From positions 19,122,098-19,186,097 of the forward strand of contig NC_040016.1 of assembly GCF_000972845.2 (NCBI RefSeq): 64,000 bases of DNA, read 5' to 3'. A program made the position numbers and the translations under genes. Below the pieces are notes generated by a model. The model was not told the origin of the DNA. It did not search any database and saw only the letters and a list, made by a program, of their open reading frames with translations. Shown here piece by piece: positions 50,137 to 60,017 of this stretch (its first letter is position 1; every line of letters starts with the position of its first letter). The DNA is from Larimichthys crocea. Taxonomy: Eukaryota > Chordata > Actinopteri > Sciaenidae.

Positions 50137-50340
50137 AAACGTCTGGACTATACAGTGTACCATCTTTTGCTTGTGTCTTCAAGAGGAGATACTACAAATG
50201 TGTGATCTGTGTATGTTCAAACCGTGTGACCGTCACTTTTTATGCCATTTTACTTTCTTTTTTTTCTTTTTTTTAATGCAACCTCTTTGAAAAACCTCTG
50301 TGTGTGTTTTGTGTGAGTGTGTGTGTGTGTACGCATGTGT
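49799..50340 (-). other. tfeb: Probable tfeb 3' UTR with candidate polyadenylation signals
   Basis: On the - strand, the first canonical AATAAA after the stop lies at 49804-49799, 537 nt downstream. A variant ATTAAA lies much closer, at 50277-50272. The region includes (GT)n at 50105-50136, which would be transcribed as a CA repeat. UTR extent is inferred from the hexamers only. Confidence 0.45.
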
Positions 50341-50910
50341 CTACAATATGTCTCCGTCCTCTATACTGAAGCTGGATCTGCGGCTGGAGTCGACCGAGGC
50401 TTCGGGAGACATTGCAGAGAGCAGCGGGTCTCCGCCCATAGGGGACAAGGGCTCGTCCATCATCAGGAAGCCCAGATCTCCCCTCCTCCCCTGGACATCC
50501 AGTCCACTCAGGTCGCCTAGCCCCGGCATGCCGTCTGAGAAGCCGGACATCCCATCACACAAGTCCAGCGACTGGGCAAAGTCAAAGGGCTGGGAACTGC
50601 CTACAGATGGGAACTGGATGGGTGGCTGGGGCTGCAGGTGGTGGGGGAGCGGTGGCAGCTGGCTGGGCTGAGGCTGAGCCTGGCCCTGGTGGTGGAGGTG
50701 GGTCTGTGGGAGGAAATGGTGCTGCTGGGCCTGGGGATGAGCCTGGTTCTGGGTTAAGTGCTGGGCCTGGTGGTGGGCTTGTGCCTGAGGGTGAGAGAGG
50801 TTCTCCTCTGGGCTCGTCTCTTGTTTTATGTAAGCCATCATTTCATTCGGGTTCAGACCAGAGGGAGAGTTGCTGGGCAGGCCGTGCAGACGAGCCTGCA
50901 TCTCCAGCTC
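50341..50910 (-). CDS. tfeb: tfeb exon 10 (zipper end, His/Gln tract, C-terminus)
   Basis: It encodes residues 333-521: [12 protein letters not shown] (human ELEMQARVHGLP), a sumoylation motif IKQE around Lys361, a His/Gln/Pro-rich tract at about 372-428, a Gly/Asp/Leu-rich acidic stretch, [24 protein letters not shown] and the tail [15 protein letters not shown]. The C-terminal serine cluster aligns with human [15 protein letters not shown], a known phosphorylation cluster. Stop TAG is at 50343-50341. Confidence 0.97.
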   Translation of the reverse strand, partial: ELEMQARLHGLPSNSPSGLNPNEMMAYIKQETSPEENLSHPQAQAHHQAQHLTQNQAHPQAQQHHFLPQTHLHHQGQAQPQPSQLPPLPHHLQPQPPIQFPSVGSSQPFDFAQSLDLCDGMSGFSDGMPGLGDLSGLDVQGRRGDLGFLMMDEPLSPMGGDPLLSAMSPEASVDSSRRSSFSIEDGDIL

Positions 50911-53743
50911 CTGAAACACAGTGGAGAAGAGGAAGGCAGCGTCAGTCTCAATGCGTTTTCTGTGAGTGCGTTTGGTAAATGTGTTTCGTGATTGTGTCAC
51001 CTGGATGCGTAGCATCAGGTGCTTGTTAGCCATCTCCATCCTTTTGAAGTTGTTTTCCACCTCTCTGGTCCTCTGCACATCCTTCTGCATGCGTTTGATG
51101 TACTCTACAGACGCCCTCAGTATAGTGCCTTTGTTCCAGCGCACGTCACTGTGCACACAGTAACGTACAAACAGGCAATAGCCGTAGGTAAGTAACCAAT
51201 TTCATTCAAATGCATTGCCCACACGGAAAGTAGCGTTTAGCAAAAGCAACTCACAGGTCATTGGTTTTGGGGATCATGGTGCCCAGCTCTTTGATACGAT
51301 CATTGATGTTGAATCTCCTCCTCCTTTCAACTATAGAGACAAAAGGGGAGACACGATGAGGACGGCAGTGCATCAAAGAAGGAGCAAAAAACAACTTGTT
51401 CAATGTAGATTGTGGCCAAATTTCAAGTACATGCAGTATGTAAAGCGACAAAGAAAAGGTTCAATTCTGCAGCTGATGATTTTGCATTACAGCTACAGAT
51501 TAGTGGATACACGGTATATACACTGGATATACAGTTAAAGGTAAAACGGGACAAAAACACACACGCACACACACAGTAACAGTCGCACGCAGTCACAGGC
51601 AATTACACTTAAGTGCCAGAACAGCAGAAATGACCAGGTTAACCATCCACCCGCTGGTTGCACCATGTCAGCTAAATCAGCACAAGGTTGTATAAAACTG
51701 TTTTTGCAAGAGATAGATTATGGTGCGTGTGCGTGTCTCTAAGGGCGTACGCCAGTACTGGGAAGAGAAAGTAGAATACATCACTGAGGTAAAGCTGAAG
51801 GAACGACTTACTCAGATTGTGGTTGTCTTTCTTCTGTCTCTCCTTGGCCAGCGCACGGGCTTCTGCATCTTTGCAATAACAAAAAGTGATTAACTAATGG
51901 CTGAGACTGTGCCACGTCTTAAAGTCGACATAAATCACAGGACAGGGTCAGCTCAATGACAAACTTTTTAAATAGTCTGACTGAGTTCATATGACTACAG
52001 AGTTAAAAAACTTTTGACTTTCGCACCTGACAGTTCTCGTTTGATGGTCAGATTAGCAGGACAGGAGTTACTGGTCATAGCAACAGGTGGCCCCTTCATA
52101 CCAGGGCCTGTGTACACATCCAGGTGACTGCTGGACAGGGGAAGCTGGGGAGGACACACACACACACAACAAATATATAGAGTTAGATAAGCAACAATAT
52201 ATACATGGAAAAACAAAATTCATAGATCTCTGTGATACACTTAAAAGGAGCAAGACACTTCTATGCAATGACCACATTAGAGAATGAAGATAGGATAGCT
52301 TTGTTTGATTGGGTGGGAATGAAACTCCACAAAAGCACTCAGACGTTAAAAAAAGATAGAGGGACACAATGTAAAAGTAAGTGTAATGTGTAAAAATGTA
52401 AGTAATTAAAACATAGAAACTCAGCTTGCACTGCCATTTCCTACATCTTCATAAAGTCGGTGTTTAGACTGCTGTAAAGACCAGATAGCAGGAGACTATA
52501 CACTACAATAATTATCACACCTGTGCACAGGCTGCCAAACACACAGCAATGATTGACGATCATCCGATCTGTCTTATCTCTCTTTATGGCTTTTTTCTTG
52601 AGCCATCTCCAGCTCCTGAACTCAAAGTTGTGAAGTGGTCTCCTCTCTTAAACTTTAGACTTTGCACAACAGCTGTGATTTAGTTTTGTATGGACTCCTA
52701 AAAAAGACATGATTTACTTTTAATTGTACTGTATAGTTTAAGTGTGATGGGGTTTCTTTTTTTTTTTTTTAAATGCCTTGTTACCAATCGCATCGGTACT
52801 CCCTGAAGCAAGGGCAAATGTGACGCTGCTAATGAGGCCCGGAAGATAACGAACTTAAAAAGGAAGAGATAGCTTATCTGCAAGCTACTGTGTGAGCTCT
52901 GAAATCAAACACATTCACAAGCACAAATACACACACACGGATCTCCAAAGGCTCGCTCCTGTATATAAATGATATTCTCACAAAGCATCTAAAGAATGTG
53001 GCAATGAAGGAGAAACTGTCACCGGTGAGGAGGAAATGATACTGTTGTAGCTTACAGCTCTGCCAGTCAAATGAAAAAATATCATATATCAAAAAAACGG
53101 AGACAGATTTTTCAAATACTGATGCACATCACTCTACAGTCAATTTAATGTTTTCTGCTGATGACTGTAAAACAGATTATTTTTCTTTTTTCTCTCTGCA
53201 CCGACCTCCCACGTCCTGTCCACACAGACTACCTGCTTACCCATCGTCCACTCATCTTAACTCAGTTGAACACGACTAAGACTCAGTGTGGCTCAGAATG
53301 ACCGTCCAGACACACACACACACACTTTAAGAGTTGAACTGTTCACTTGTGCCTGGTATTCAGTGGTGCTTTTACTAAACTTTGAGATTCCATGAATTCC
53401 ACGGACTTTGCCACTTTAATCCCCATCAGGATTAGCAGGTGAGTTTTACTCATTGGTCTGTCAGTTGGGAATAAGTCTCAAAGTTGTTGTTTTTTTTTTT
53501 TACTTTTGGTTTTTGTGTATTTAAATCATCTCGGTAAGATATTGATCTGTACTTTGAGTTTCCCTCTGTTCACCTCACTGTGCTGGCTTTACAAACACTG
53601 ATCATCCACAGGGTTGATCAATCACCTAATCAATCAATGTGATGTTACAAGTACACACAACAAATTAACACATGTATGCAGACACACTCGGACTGATTAC
53701 ACCAATCAACCACAGAGGACATAGTATCAGATGAAGAGGTGTC

Positions 53744-53787
<44 letters not shown>

Positions 53788-54674
53788 GAGATAGACGGCC
53801 ACACAATGAGCTGAGCCTGCGCTTGTTGACCTAATATTCAGTTGCCCAGTGAACCCCAACATGACGCTCAATATCAATTCAAACAAGAGTGCAAGGGTTC
53901 TGATTCGAGTCCTGCAGAACCGACTATTATGTGTTATAAACAACAAAAACTCAGTATAAAACTGAAAACCTCACCCCGCGCCCCTGCTGCAGCTCATTTT
54001 CTAATCGGTGGCCCGTGGCTGGGAGTTAGAGCCGTCAGTGCATCAGTCAGACTGTGGTTCACTCAGAGAAAAAAGCCGAACTACAACACGGACTGTCTTT
54101 CTAAAACAGTCAAACCACAAACACTTGAGTCTCTTACCAGCTGAATCTGATCTCCTTCAATAACTTCCACAATTGCATACGTCTTATTCATCTCCTTCAT
54201 CCTCTACTCCTTCTCTCACTCGGCCAGCGTTCGTCCTTCTTCTCCTCCTCTACAGGTACCAGCAGAACACGCCGCTCTCTCTGGCACTGCCGCCCCTGTC
54301 CTGTAAGACTGACCTCGACAGCACCGATCCCGTCTTTCTTCTACCTCCGCTCCCCACCAAACAAGAGTGAACTTTCCCCTAACTGGACTTTCAGCCTGTT
54401 TTCCCCTTACACAAATTGCCCTCATCCCCCTTTCCCTCCTCCCTTCCTTCTCCTCCCTCTCTCCTTCTCCACCTCCCCTCCCGCTCTCCAAATGTCTTGT
54501 AAACAAGTTGAACTCTAACTGCTGGCAGTTTAATTGTTAATTTTCTGAGTTTGTGCCCTCAAACAAAGCGCAGTACAGTCCTCATTTGACATGTCTTCCC
54601 TACAGTTCCTAACTACATGCTGCACGGTTTGGGGATGGAATGTTTAGTGTTTAAGTCAATTACACACTTTTGCA

Positions 54675-54718
<44 letters not shown>

Positions 54719-57700
54719 TGTATTTGTGTGTGTGTATGGGTGCATAACGACATAATCTAGTGACTCCTATGCATGCAGAAACAGACTGACAACCAAGAAA
54801 AGCAGCGTTAGAGCAATATTTCAATGGCTGCCTTTGAATATTTAACATTTGTTGGACTAATAACTGAACGAACTCCGGTAGCATCCAACAAGATTAACAA
54901 TAAACAGACAGAGAAAGACTGAACAGATACAGGAACTACTGCAAAGCCAACGTCTGAGTACTGATGACTCTGCATATCCTTCCCTATGACTCATTTAGGG
55001 CAGACTGGGCCCGAAATATAACCTGATGTGAATTAAGACATCAACGAATGCATTGAATATACCTTTAAAGAAATAGTGTGGTATTTGTGTGTATGATTTA
55101 TGGATCTCTATTCACAGAATGTGGCAGAAATTGAATATAATATGCATAACTGTGTTTTCATTAGTGTTTAATCACCTGAAAATGAGAATAATTGTTTGTT
55201 TTTTTTGTATTTTCTTAGAATGAACCTTTTATATCTACAGACACTTTGAGTCATCTTCCACAAAGCATGTTTCTACAGTAACAGATGAACTAAACAGTAG
55301 ATCCAGAAAGCCACTATAGGTTCTCCTTTTAAGCTTGGAAGGAGCGGGTGAAGCGAGATGGTTGCAGTTACCAACTACAATGCCACATGCTACTATACAC
55401 TGCCGTATGAACCATGTGAACCAATACAAAAATATGTATTATATAAATTCTGTTATACAAAAAATGTAAAACATATCGTCTATCTGAAGGAATCCTTTTG
55501 TCATTACAATCTTAAAAACGTTCTCTCCCTTAAAACAAGTAAAATCATTACAATCTTAAAAACATTCTCTCCCTTAAAACAAGTAAAATCACAAATGTGC
55601 CTGAAATGGCTTTACAATCTGCAGCATATCCATGTCAGCATATGATACCAGTTCAAATAAGGAGAAATATATATATATGATTTTCCTAAAACATGTTAAA
55701 AAAAAAAAAAACGTTGGTAAAAATCAAACCTACAACATTTGGACACAACAAGTACATGGGCTGTATACAAAGGACAAACATCAAACATGATTGGTGGGAT
55801 TGTTCTACTTACTGTGTTTGGCATCTGGACTGAGTCAATGTATCCTTGAATGTCATCGTAATTGGACTGCATGCTGATGATGTCATCAATGACCTCATCC
55901 ATCTGGCGAGGGCAGGGGGGGGGGAAAGCAGGGGAAGCGTTAAGTGTTAGTTAGCTGTGTGTTTAAGTTCAAATACTTCTTTAGTCTAATCTTAAAACAA
56001 AAACTGCACCCAGCCTACGTTTACATGTTTAAGTAAATACCACACGGAGAAGACAAGTCACTACTCACGTTAACTAAAGCACCTGAAACCTGATTGGCAC
56101 GTAGACCTCCAGGTGAACTTGCCTGCAGGTGCATGTCTCACTTAAGAGTAGCGATGACTTCTATGCTATGGAGACTAACTGGAAAGACTATTTTCTCTCA
56201 GACATACTAAAAGAAGGGAGGTCGAGAGTTGGAGAAAGAGGAGGAGGAGGAGGGGAGCCGGTCAAAGTCTGCGTGGGTCAAAGGGCCTTAACATTCTGCT
56301 GTTTCCTTGTCACTTGTTAAACTGTAATTACTCTTGCAAGGCCATAATGGAGCATTTAAACTCCAATGATAGCCACTCTCAGTTATTGCAAGTTAGTGAA
56401 AACATTCATTCACTCACCTACTGTACACACACGACACATTAACACCACACGCTGCACACGCTAGCCGACCAGAGACCAATTAAATCATTATGATGCTTTC
56501 ATAAAATGTGGAGATAATGTCACTTTGGGGCTAATATTCAATCCTCATAATTTTATATAGGGGTGTCATTAAGTCAACATTTTATGGTTATTTGTTCAAT
56601 CTCCTTCTTGTAAATTGTACTTTATAACATAACCAGGAATTTATGTTTATGGGTTTATGTATATACTGTTTGAACACACTTGCGGGCGCCTACCTCTTTC
56701 TCGTGGCTCGAGCCAATGTTGAGCATTGCCATGGGGCTGTTGGGGGCGCTGTTTCCAGACATGAGCTGCTCCGTGCGCATGTGTGGGGAGTGCATGGGTG
56801 GCGGGGCAGACGCTGAACCCCCTGTAGGTCCCATGTTTGTGGGAGAAGAGAGCGGCACCAGTCCTGCTACTGCGTGGACCGTCTACGAACAGAGAGCGAG
56901 GAAAAGTCGGTGTTTGTGACTCAGCATGGATAGAGATAAATGTACTGCAGTACTATGTGGATTGTTGGACAAGACATACAGGTCATATATACATTGAGTT
57001 GATCTAATAAGAGACAGACAGACATAAACAGAAAGGCACCTGTTTGGTGGCATAGGTGGTGGACAGGTATTCTTTCAACTGTTGCTTCTGAGACTGACGG
57101 ATGTGGTAGTCTGTAGGATTCTCAAGGTGGGTCTGTACCTGTATTAGGGGTTACAGAATTAGCTTTTAATGTTTCATAAAAACACATACATATACATAGA
57201 TAGAACCATCGAAATACATACAGTACAGCTTAAACTGGGAGTTACGAAAATGTTAATAACACCAGATCAAACAGGAAAACATTAGATAACCAGATAACTA
57301 TAACTTGATCTCTAAGTCAAACCATCATCTACAATTAAATGGGACATATTTTTGGACATATATTTACTAAAGTCTGTGTAAAGTAAGAATAAATATGTGT
57401 TCTGAGTTTGAGAAGAGAGTATTATTAACCACCCAGCCAAATTTGAATGATTAAAAATATCAACAAGTTTATAAATGAGGTGTCAAAATCAGGTAAAAAT
57501 TCATTCTCAGCTCCGGGACTGTGGGGGCGTGTCCACTGAATGGGCTGGGAGCAGTCAAGCAGCAATTTTGAAGCGACTGAAACGTGTCGGATGAGTTCAG
57601 AAAATGACATGACTAACTCTGAAACACTCTAAGCGAGATGAATTCATCTCCATCTCTCTGCTAGGGGTGTATGCTCACGGTGGCCTCAGCGTGTCATCGA

Positions 57701-60015
57701 GCCACCCTTTAAGGACCGCCCACAAAATCCTGGACTGAAAACTGGTTTTAACCTCCAACTCCACATTTCAGTAATACATCATTTAAAGTCTTTTCACGTG
57801 TTTTCAGCAACTATTTTCCAACATATTTCATGTATTTTGAAAAGAAATCTCTTTACATGGCCTTTAAATACAAAAAAAAGAATAAACACTTCCATCAATG
57901 CATTCCTAGAAACAAAGGGTTATCATCAGAATTACATTTTAATTAGTGTGTATAGAAGCTTATTAGCTCAGCATGGTGTAACATAAACAGTGCCTCATGT
58001 GCCTTATACGTACACCCCATTAACCCTGTCCCATTAGCACTGTGATGGCACGGGGACATATGAGCATTAAGTCAGTAGTAATGCCTTCAGGAGTAAAGCC
58101 ACACTAAATCCTCTGGTGTGGCCACGTCGAGCAATGGGGTGGCCTCATTCCTTCACATCAAAGCAGTCCTGCTCCCCATTACTCCAGAGAGTAAAGACTC
58201 AACTCCTCAACCCTCCCAACCCGCCCGCCCGTGTTTTATAACCAACAGAAGGATTACATCAAATGAACAAGAAACTTTTCAGTAAATTCATGTTTTTACA
58301 CCTTCATGCTACTTTGTGTACACATTTTTTTTTATAGCAAATCTTGACACTTTGAATAAATACACACGACTGTCTGTCTGTCGGCTTTAAATGTGTCTGG
58401 GTCTCATGAGCGAGAGGAACAACTATTCGACCTGTTCGGTTCAGTATTTCCTCAGTGAAAACGATGGCCTGACAGCTCACCTTATCTACAAAAAGAAATG
58501 AAAGACACTGACAACTCTGAACACCCACACACACACACATGCATGCACACAGAGTAAACTGTAGATACAGCAAATTGCCTCACACCACTGTACACATTTA
58601 CAGTTGAAAATACCATAAAACAACACTGGGGTATTGCACAAACACACCGCCTCAAAGATAAGGACACACAAGCATCTTAGGAATCGGGCAAAATGTCACT
58701 TCAACGTTATCTGTCCCTGTCTGACTAAGACTATCTATCGCTTCTGTCTGTCCTATCACACAACATGTCAAACCTCTCTTATCTGCCCGTCTTCCTCTCC
58801 CCGTTCTGTCTCCCTACCTGCTTGCTGCTCCACCGCATTTTTGTCTTCAAATCTGATCCCTTGTTTTCCCCTGTGTGGCGGTGCTGCTGCTCTTAGCAAC
58901 ATACGAGCGGGTTAACGGCAGTGCCGCGGCCCCCCGGTCCCTTTGAAACCCCCCTTAACCAACATAATTTCTCTCTTCCGCCAATCCCCTCAATGAGACC
59001 CGTTTAGCACTTTGTCTTTATGGTGCATTTACATTTTGACCGGAAGTCACTTATTCTAAAAATAAAGCAGAATACATAAAGGGACAGATCAACAACAAAT
59101 CACAACATTTCCCCAAGTGTCTGCGTAAGTAAAGTCTGTTTACGGCTTTCAGATGATCAAAAGTAAAGAAGGTATTCACACGCGAATCCAAAATAAACCT
59201 AAAAGTTCAATGAAGTGATTAGTACATCAACTTAAAAATCAATCATCGTTTTCAAGTCATGTGTCAACCAAAAAATGTCAAACATTTGCCCGTTCCAACT
59301 TCTCAAAAGATGAGGATTTGCATATCAGTGTTTTTGACAAAAACAAACAAAGCCATCACTCTGGTCTGATCTGGGAAATTGTGATGGCAATTAATTTAAT
59401 AAGAAATCAGTTGAATCGACTGAAAATTAGCCTGACTGACCTTGAGAACCTCCACGGGGACCTGCATGCTTTGGTAATGCTGTGGGGTGCTAATGGCCGG
59501 GGTGGGTGCCGGTGGCCCAGCCATGCGATGCTGCATGTACTGCAGGGCTGCATTCTGCTGCTGTTGCTGTAGCTGCTGCTGCTGCTGCCTCTCACGCTGC
59601 TCCTCTTGCTGCAGCTGGTCTCGCATCAGCTGGACACACACAAACAAACACATCACAAGAATGTTCATTAAAGCATTGTGACCTATAAACCACGTGTGAT
59701 GGGTGATGCTTCTTTTGGCTGTTGTGCTTTTTGGCGACTAGACACGAAGAGCTGGCAGCTTGTTAACAGACCCCAACCGGTGACTCACACATCTATAAAA
59801 TCACCCTGTAAGAAAAGTATGTACAGTAAACCTATTAAAATATGCAAGGCGTGCAAATAGCAGGGATTTAACTGTGGAGAAAAAATGGTTAGTGCATGGC
59901 GATGCCCTTCAAATAAAAAGGCACCGTCCGGTTCTTCTCCAGTATCCTATAAACATACTCTGTTATCCGTAGTTGTTTTTTTTACCTGCATCCGCAGCCC
60001 GATGCGTGAGGCCAT
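50341..60015 (-). CDS. tfeb: Transcription factor EB (MiT/TFE bHLH-leucine zipper), complete 10-exon coding sequence
   Basis: TFEB switches on lysosomal and autophagy genes through E-box (CLEAR) sites. mTORC1 keeps it phosphorylated and cytoplasmic when nutrients are plentiful. Joined - strand exons: 60015-59986, 59629-59441, 57138-57040, 56882-56694, 55902-55813, 52144-52027, 51868-51812, 51330-51255, 51148-51001, 50910-50341. They total 1566 nt and 521 residues (human 476), and every phase fits. Visible parts: N-terminus [10 protein letters not shown] (Rag-GTPase docking), polyQ 15-35, [13 protein letters not shown] with Ser151 and Ser155 (human S138, S142), NSCPA with Ser226 (human S211, the 14-3-3 site), basic region 247-263, helix-loop-helix to about 305, zipper positions V313, M320, L327 and L334, and C-terminus [18 protein letters not shown]3, MITF and TFEC end differently, and mdfi synteny supports TFEB. 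The extra length is mainly a His/Gln tract at about 372-428. Confidence 0.97.
50911..51000 (-). other. tfeb: tfeb intron 9: 90 nt, open in frame
   Basis: The intron is short, with a gtgaca donor and a gtgtttcag acceptor. Its length is a multiple of three and its frame has no stop, so a retained copy would add 30 residues between Gln332 and Glu333 in the zipper. Confidence 0.9.
51001..51148 (-). CDS. tfeb: tfeb exon 9 (loop, helix 2, first zipper half)
   Basis: It encodes [25 protein letters not shown] and [10 protein letters not shown], residues 284-332 plus the shared Leu283. Zipper heptad residues V313, M320 and L327 lie here. Acceptor is gtgcacag and donor is gtgaca, and the exon ends in phase 0. 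Confidence 0.97.
51255..51330 (-). CDS. tfeb: tfeb exon 8 (basic region end, helix 1)
   Basis: It encodes [17 protein letters not shown] and TMIPKTNDL, matching human [17 protein letters not shown]. Glu259 and Arg263 complete the E-box contacts, and RRRR (260-263) is the nuclear localisation signal. Acceptor is tctatag and donor is gtgagt. The Leu283 codon is split with exon 9. Confidence 0.97.
51812..51868 (-). CDS. tfeb: tfeb exon 7 (residues 239-257, start of basic region)
   Basis: It encodes [19 protein letters not shown] (the Asp codon is shared with exon 6). His255 is the first of the His-Glu-Arg trio that reads the CACGTG E-box. It ends one base into the Ile258 codon before donor gtaagt. 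Confidence 0.97.
   Translation of the reverse strand: MQKPVRWPRRDRRKTTTI
52027..52144 (-). CDS. tfeb: tfeb exon 6 (residues 200-238, 14-3-3 serine)
   Basis: It starts [11 protein letters not shown] (human [11 protein letters not shown]) and holds [10 protein letters not shown], where Ser226 matches human S211. It ends TIKRELS plus one base before donor gtgcga. IKRE is a full sumoylation consensus, where human TFEB has QKRE. Confidence 0.96.
55075..55400 (+). repeat. Dispersed fish repeat, copy B
   Basis: It shares ggcagaaatNgaatataata, tgtgttttcattagtg and cctgaaaat blocks with 5850-6130 in the same order and orientation. It lies in tfeb intron 5, opposite to the gene's direction. Confidence 0.6.
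55501..55588. repeat. Two tandem copies of a 44-bp unit
   Basis: Unit tcattacaatcttaaaaac... starts at 55501 and 55545. I see one difference (cgttctc against cattctc). It lies in tfeb intron 5. Confidence 0.9.
55813..55902 (-). CDS. tfeb: tfeb exon 5 (residues 170-199, acidic activation helix)
   Basis: It encodes [17 protein letters not shown] and [11 protein letters not shown], matching human LDDVIDNIMRLDDVLGY and MQMPNT. This acidic amphipathic segment is the MiT/TFE transactivation helix. It is 30 codons in phase 0; acceptor is ctcgccag and donor is gtaagt. Confidence 0.96.
56694..56882 (-). CDS. tfeb: tfeb exon 4 (residues 107-169, mTORC1/ERK phospho-serine block)
   Basis: It carries [12 protein letters not shown] and NIGSSHEKE, matching human [12 protein letters not shown] and HIGSNPERE. 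Ser151 and Ser155 correspond to human S138 and S142, which control export and cytoplasmic retention. The first 40 residues (Pro/Ser/Gly/Thr-rich, [10 protein letters not shown]) are not conserved with human. It is 63 codons; donor is gtaggc. Confidence 0.96.
57040..57138 (-). CDS. tfeb: tfeb exon 3 (residues 74-106)
   Basis: It encodes [17 protein letters not shown], then [14 protein letters not shown], matching human VQSYLENPTSYHLQQSQ and KVREYLSETYGNK. It is 33 codons in phase 0. Acceptor ctaatacag and donor gtgcct are both visible. Confidence 0.96.
57139..59440 (-). other. tfeb: tfeb intron 2 (2.3 kb)
   Basis: The intron separates the polyQ exon from exon 3. No exon-like sequence is seen. 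It contains one TCACGTG motif (57794-57800), a MiT/TFE-type E-box core, but such cores are no commoner in the gene than chance allows. Confidence 0.85.
59441..59629 (-). CDS. tfeb: tfeb exon 2 (residues 11-73, polyglutamine)
   Basis: The exon starts [14 protein letters not shown], matching human [14 protein letters not shown], then a Gln-rich run, [10 protein letters not shown] and [12 protein letters not shown]. It ends VEVLK before donor gtcagt. Acceptor is tgtgtccag. It is exactly 63 codons in phase 0 at both ends. Leu11, the partner of Gln10 in Rag docking, is its first residue. Confidence 0.96.
59986..60015 (-). CDS. tfeb: tfeb coding exon 1 (start codon, Rag-docking residues 1-10)
   Basis: It encodes [10 protein letters not shown], identical to the human TFEB N-terminus. 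Ser3 and Arg4 matter for mTORC1/Rag recognition. Donor gtaaaa follows at 59985. Just two bases upstream of ATG is an AG preceded by a C-rich pyrimidine tract (- strand ccccctcgccccccag, AG at 60019-60018). The exon therefore probably begins at 60017, with non-coding 5' exon(s) at higher coordinates. Confidence 0.95.
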
Positions 60016-60017
60016 TG

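Larger units (their letters stand above)
52145..55812 (-). other. tfeb: tfeb intron 5 (3.7 kb), with tandem and dispersed repeats
   Basis: This is the largest intron in the gene. It contains (CA)n at 53746-53786, (GT)n at 54678-54716, the dispersed repeat copy at 55075-55400 and the 44-bp duplication at 55501-55588. No extra exon with domain similarity is seen. Alternative exons cannot be excluded. Confidence 0.85.

Noticed and set aside
50607..50978. Gly-rich + strand frame of 123 codons
   Set aside because: It is antisense to the His/Gln/Pro tract of tfeb exon 10; the - strand frame is the conserved one.
59487..59681. Cys/Ala-rich + strand frames over the polyQ exon
   Set aside because: They are antisense readings of CAG/CAA repeats in tfeb exon 2.
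49038..59696. CACGTG E-boxes in and near tfeb (about 49038, 49471, 57795, 59691) as an autoregulation signal
   Set aside because: Four hexamers in about 10 kb is close to chance, and none has the full GTCACGTGAC CLEAR context.
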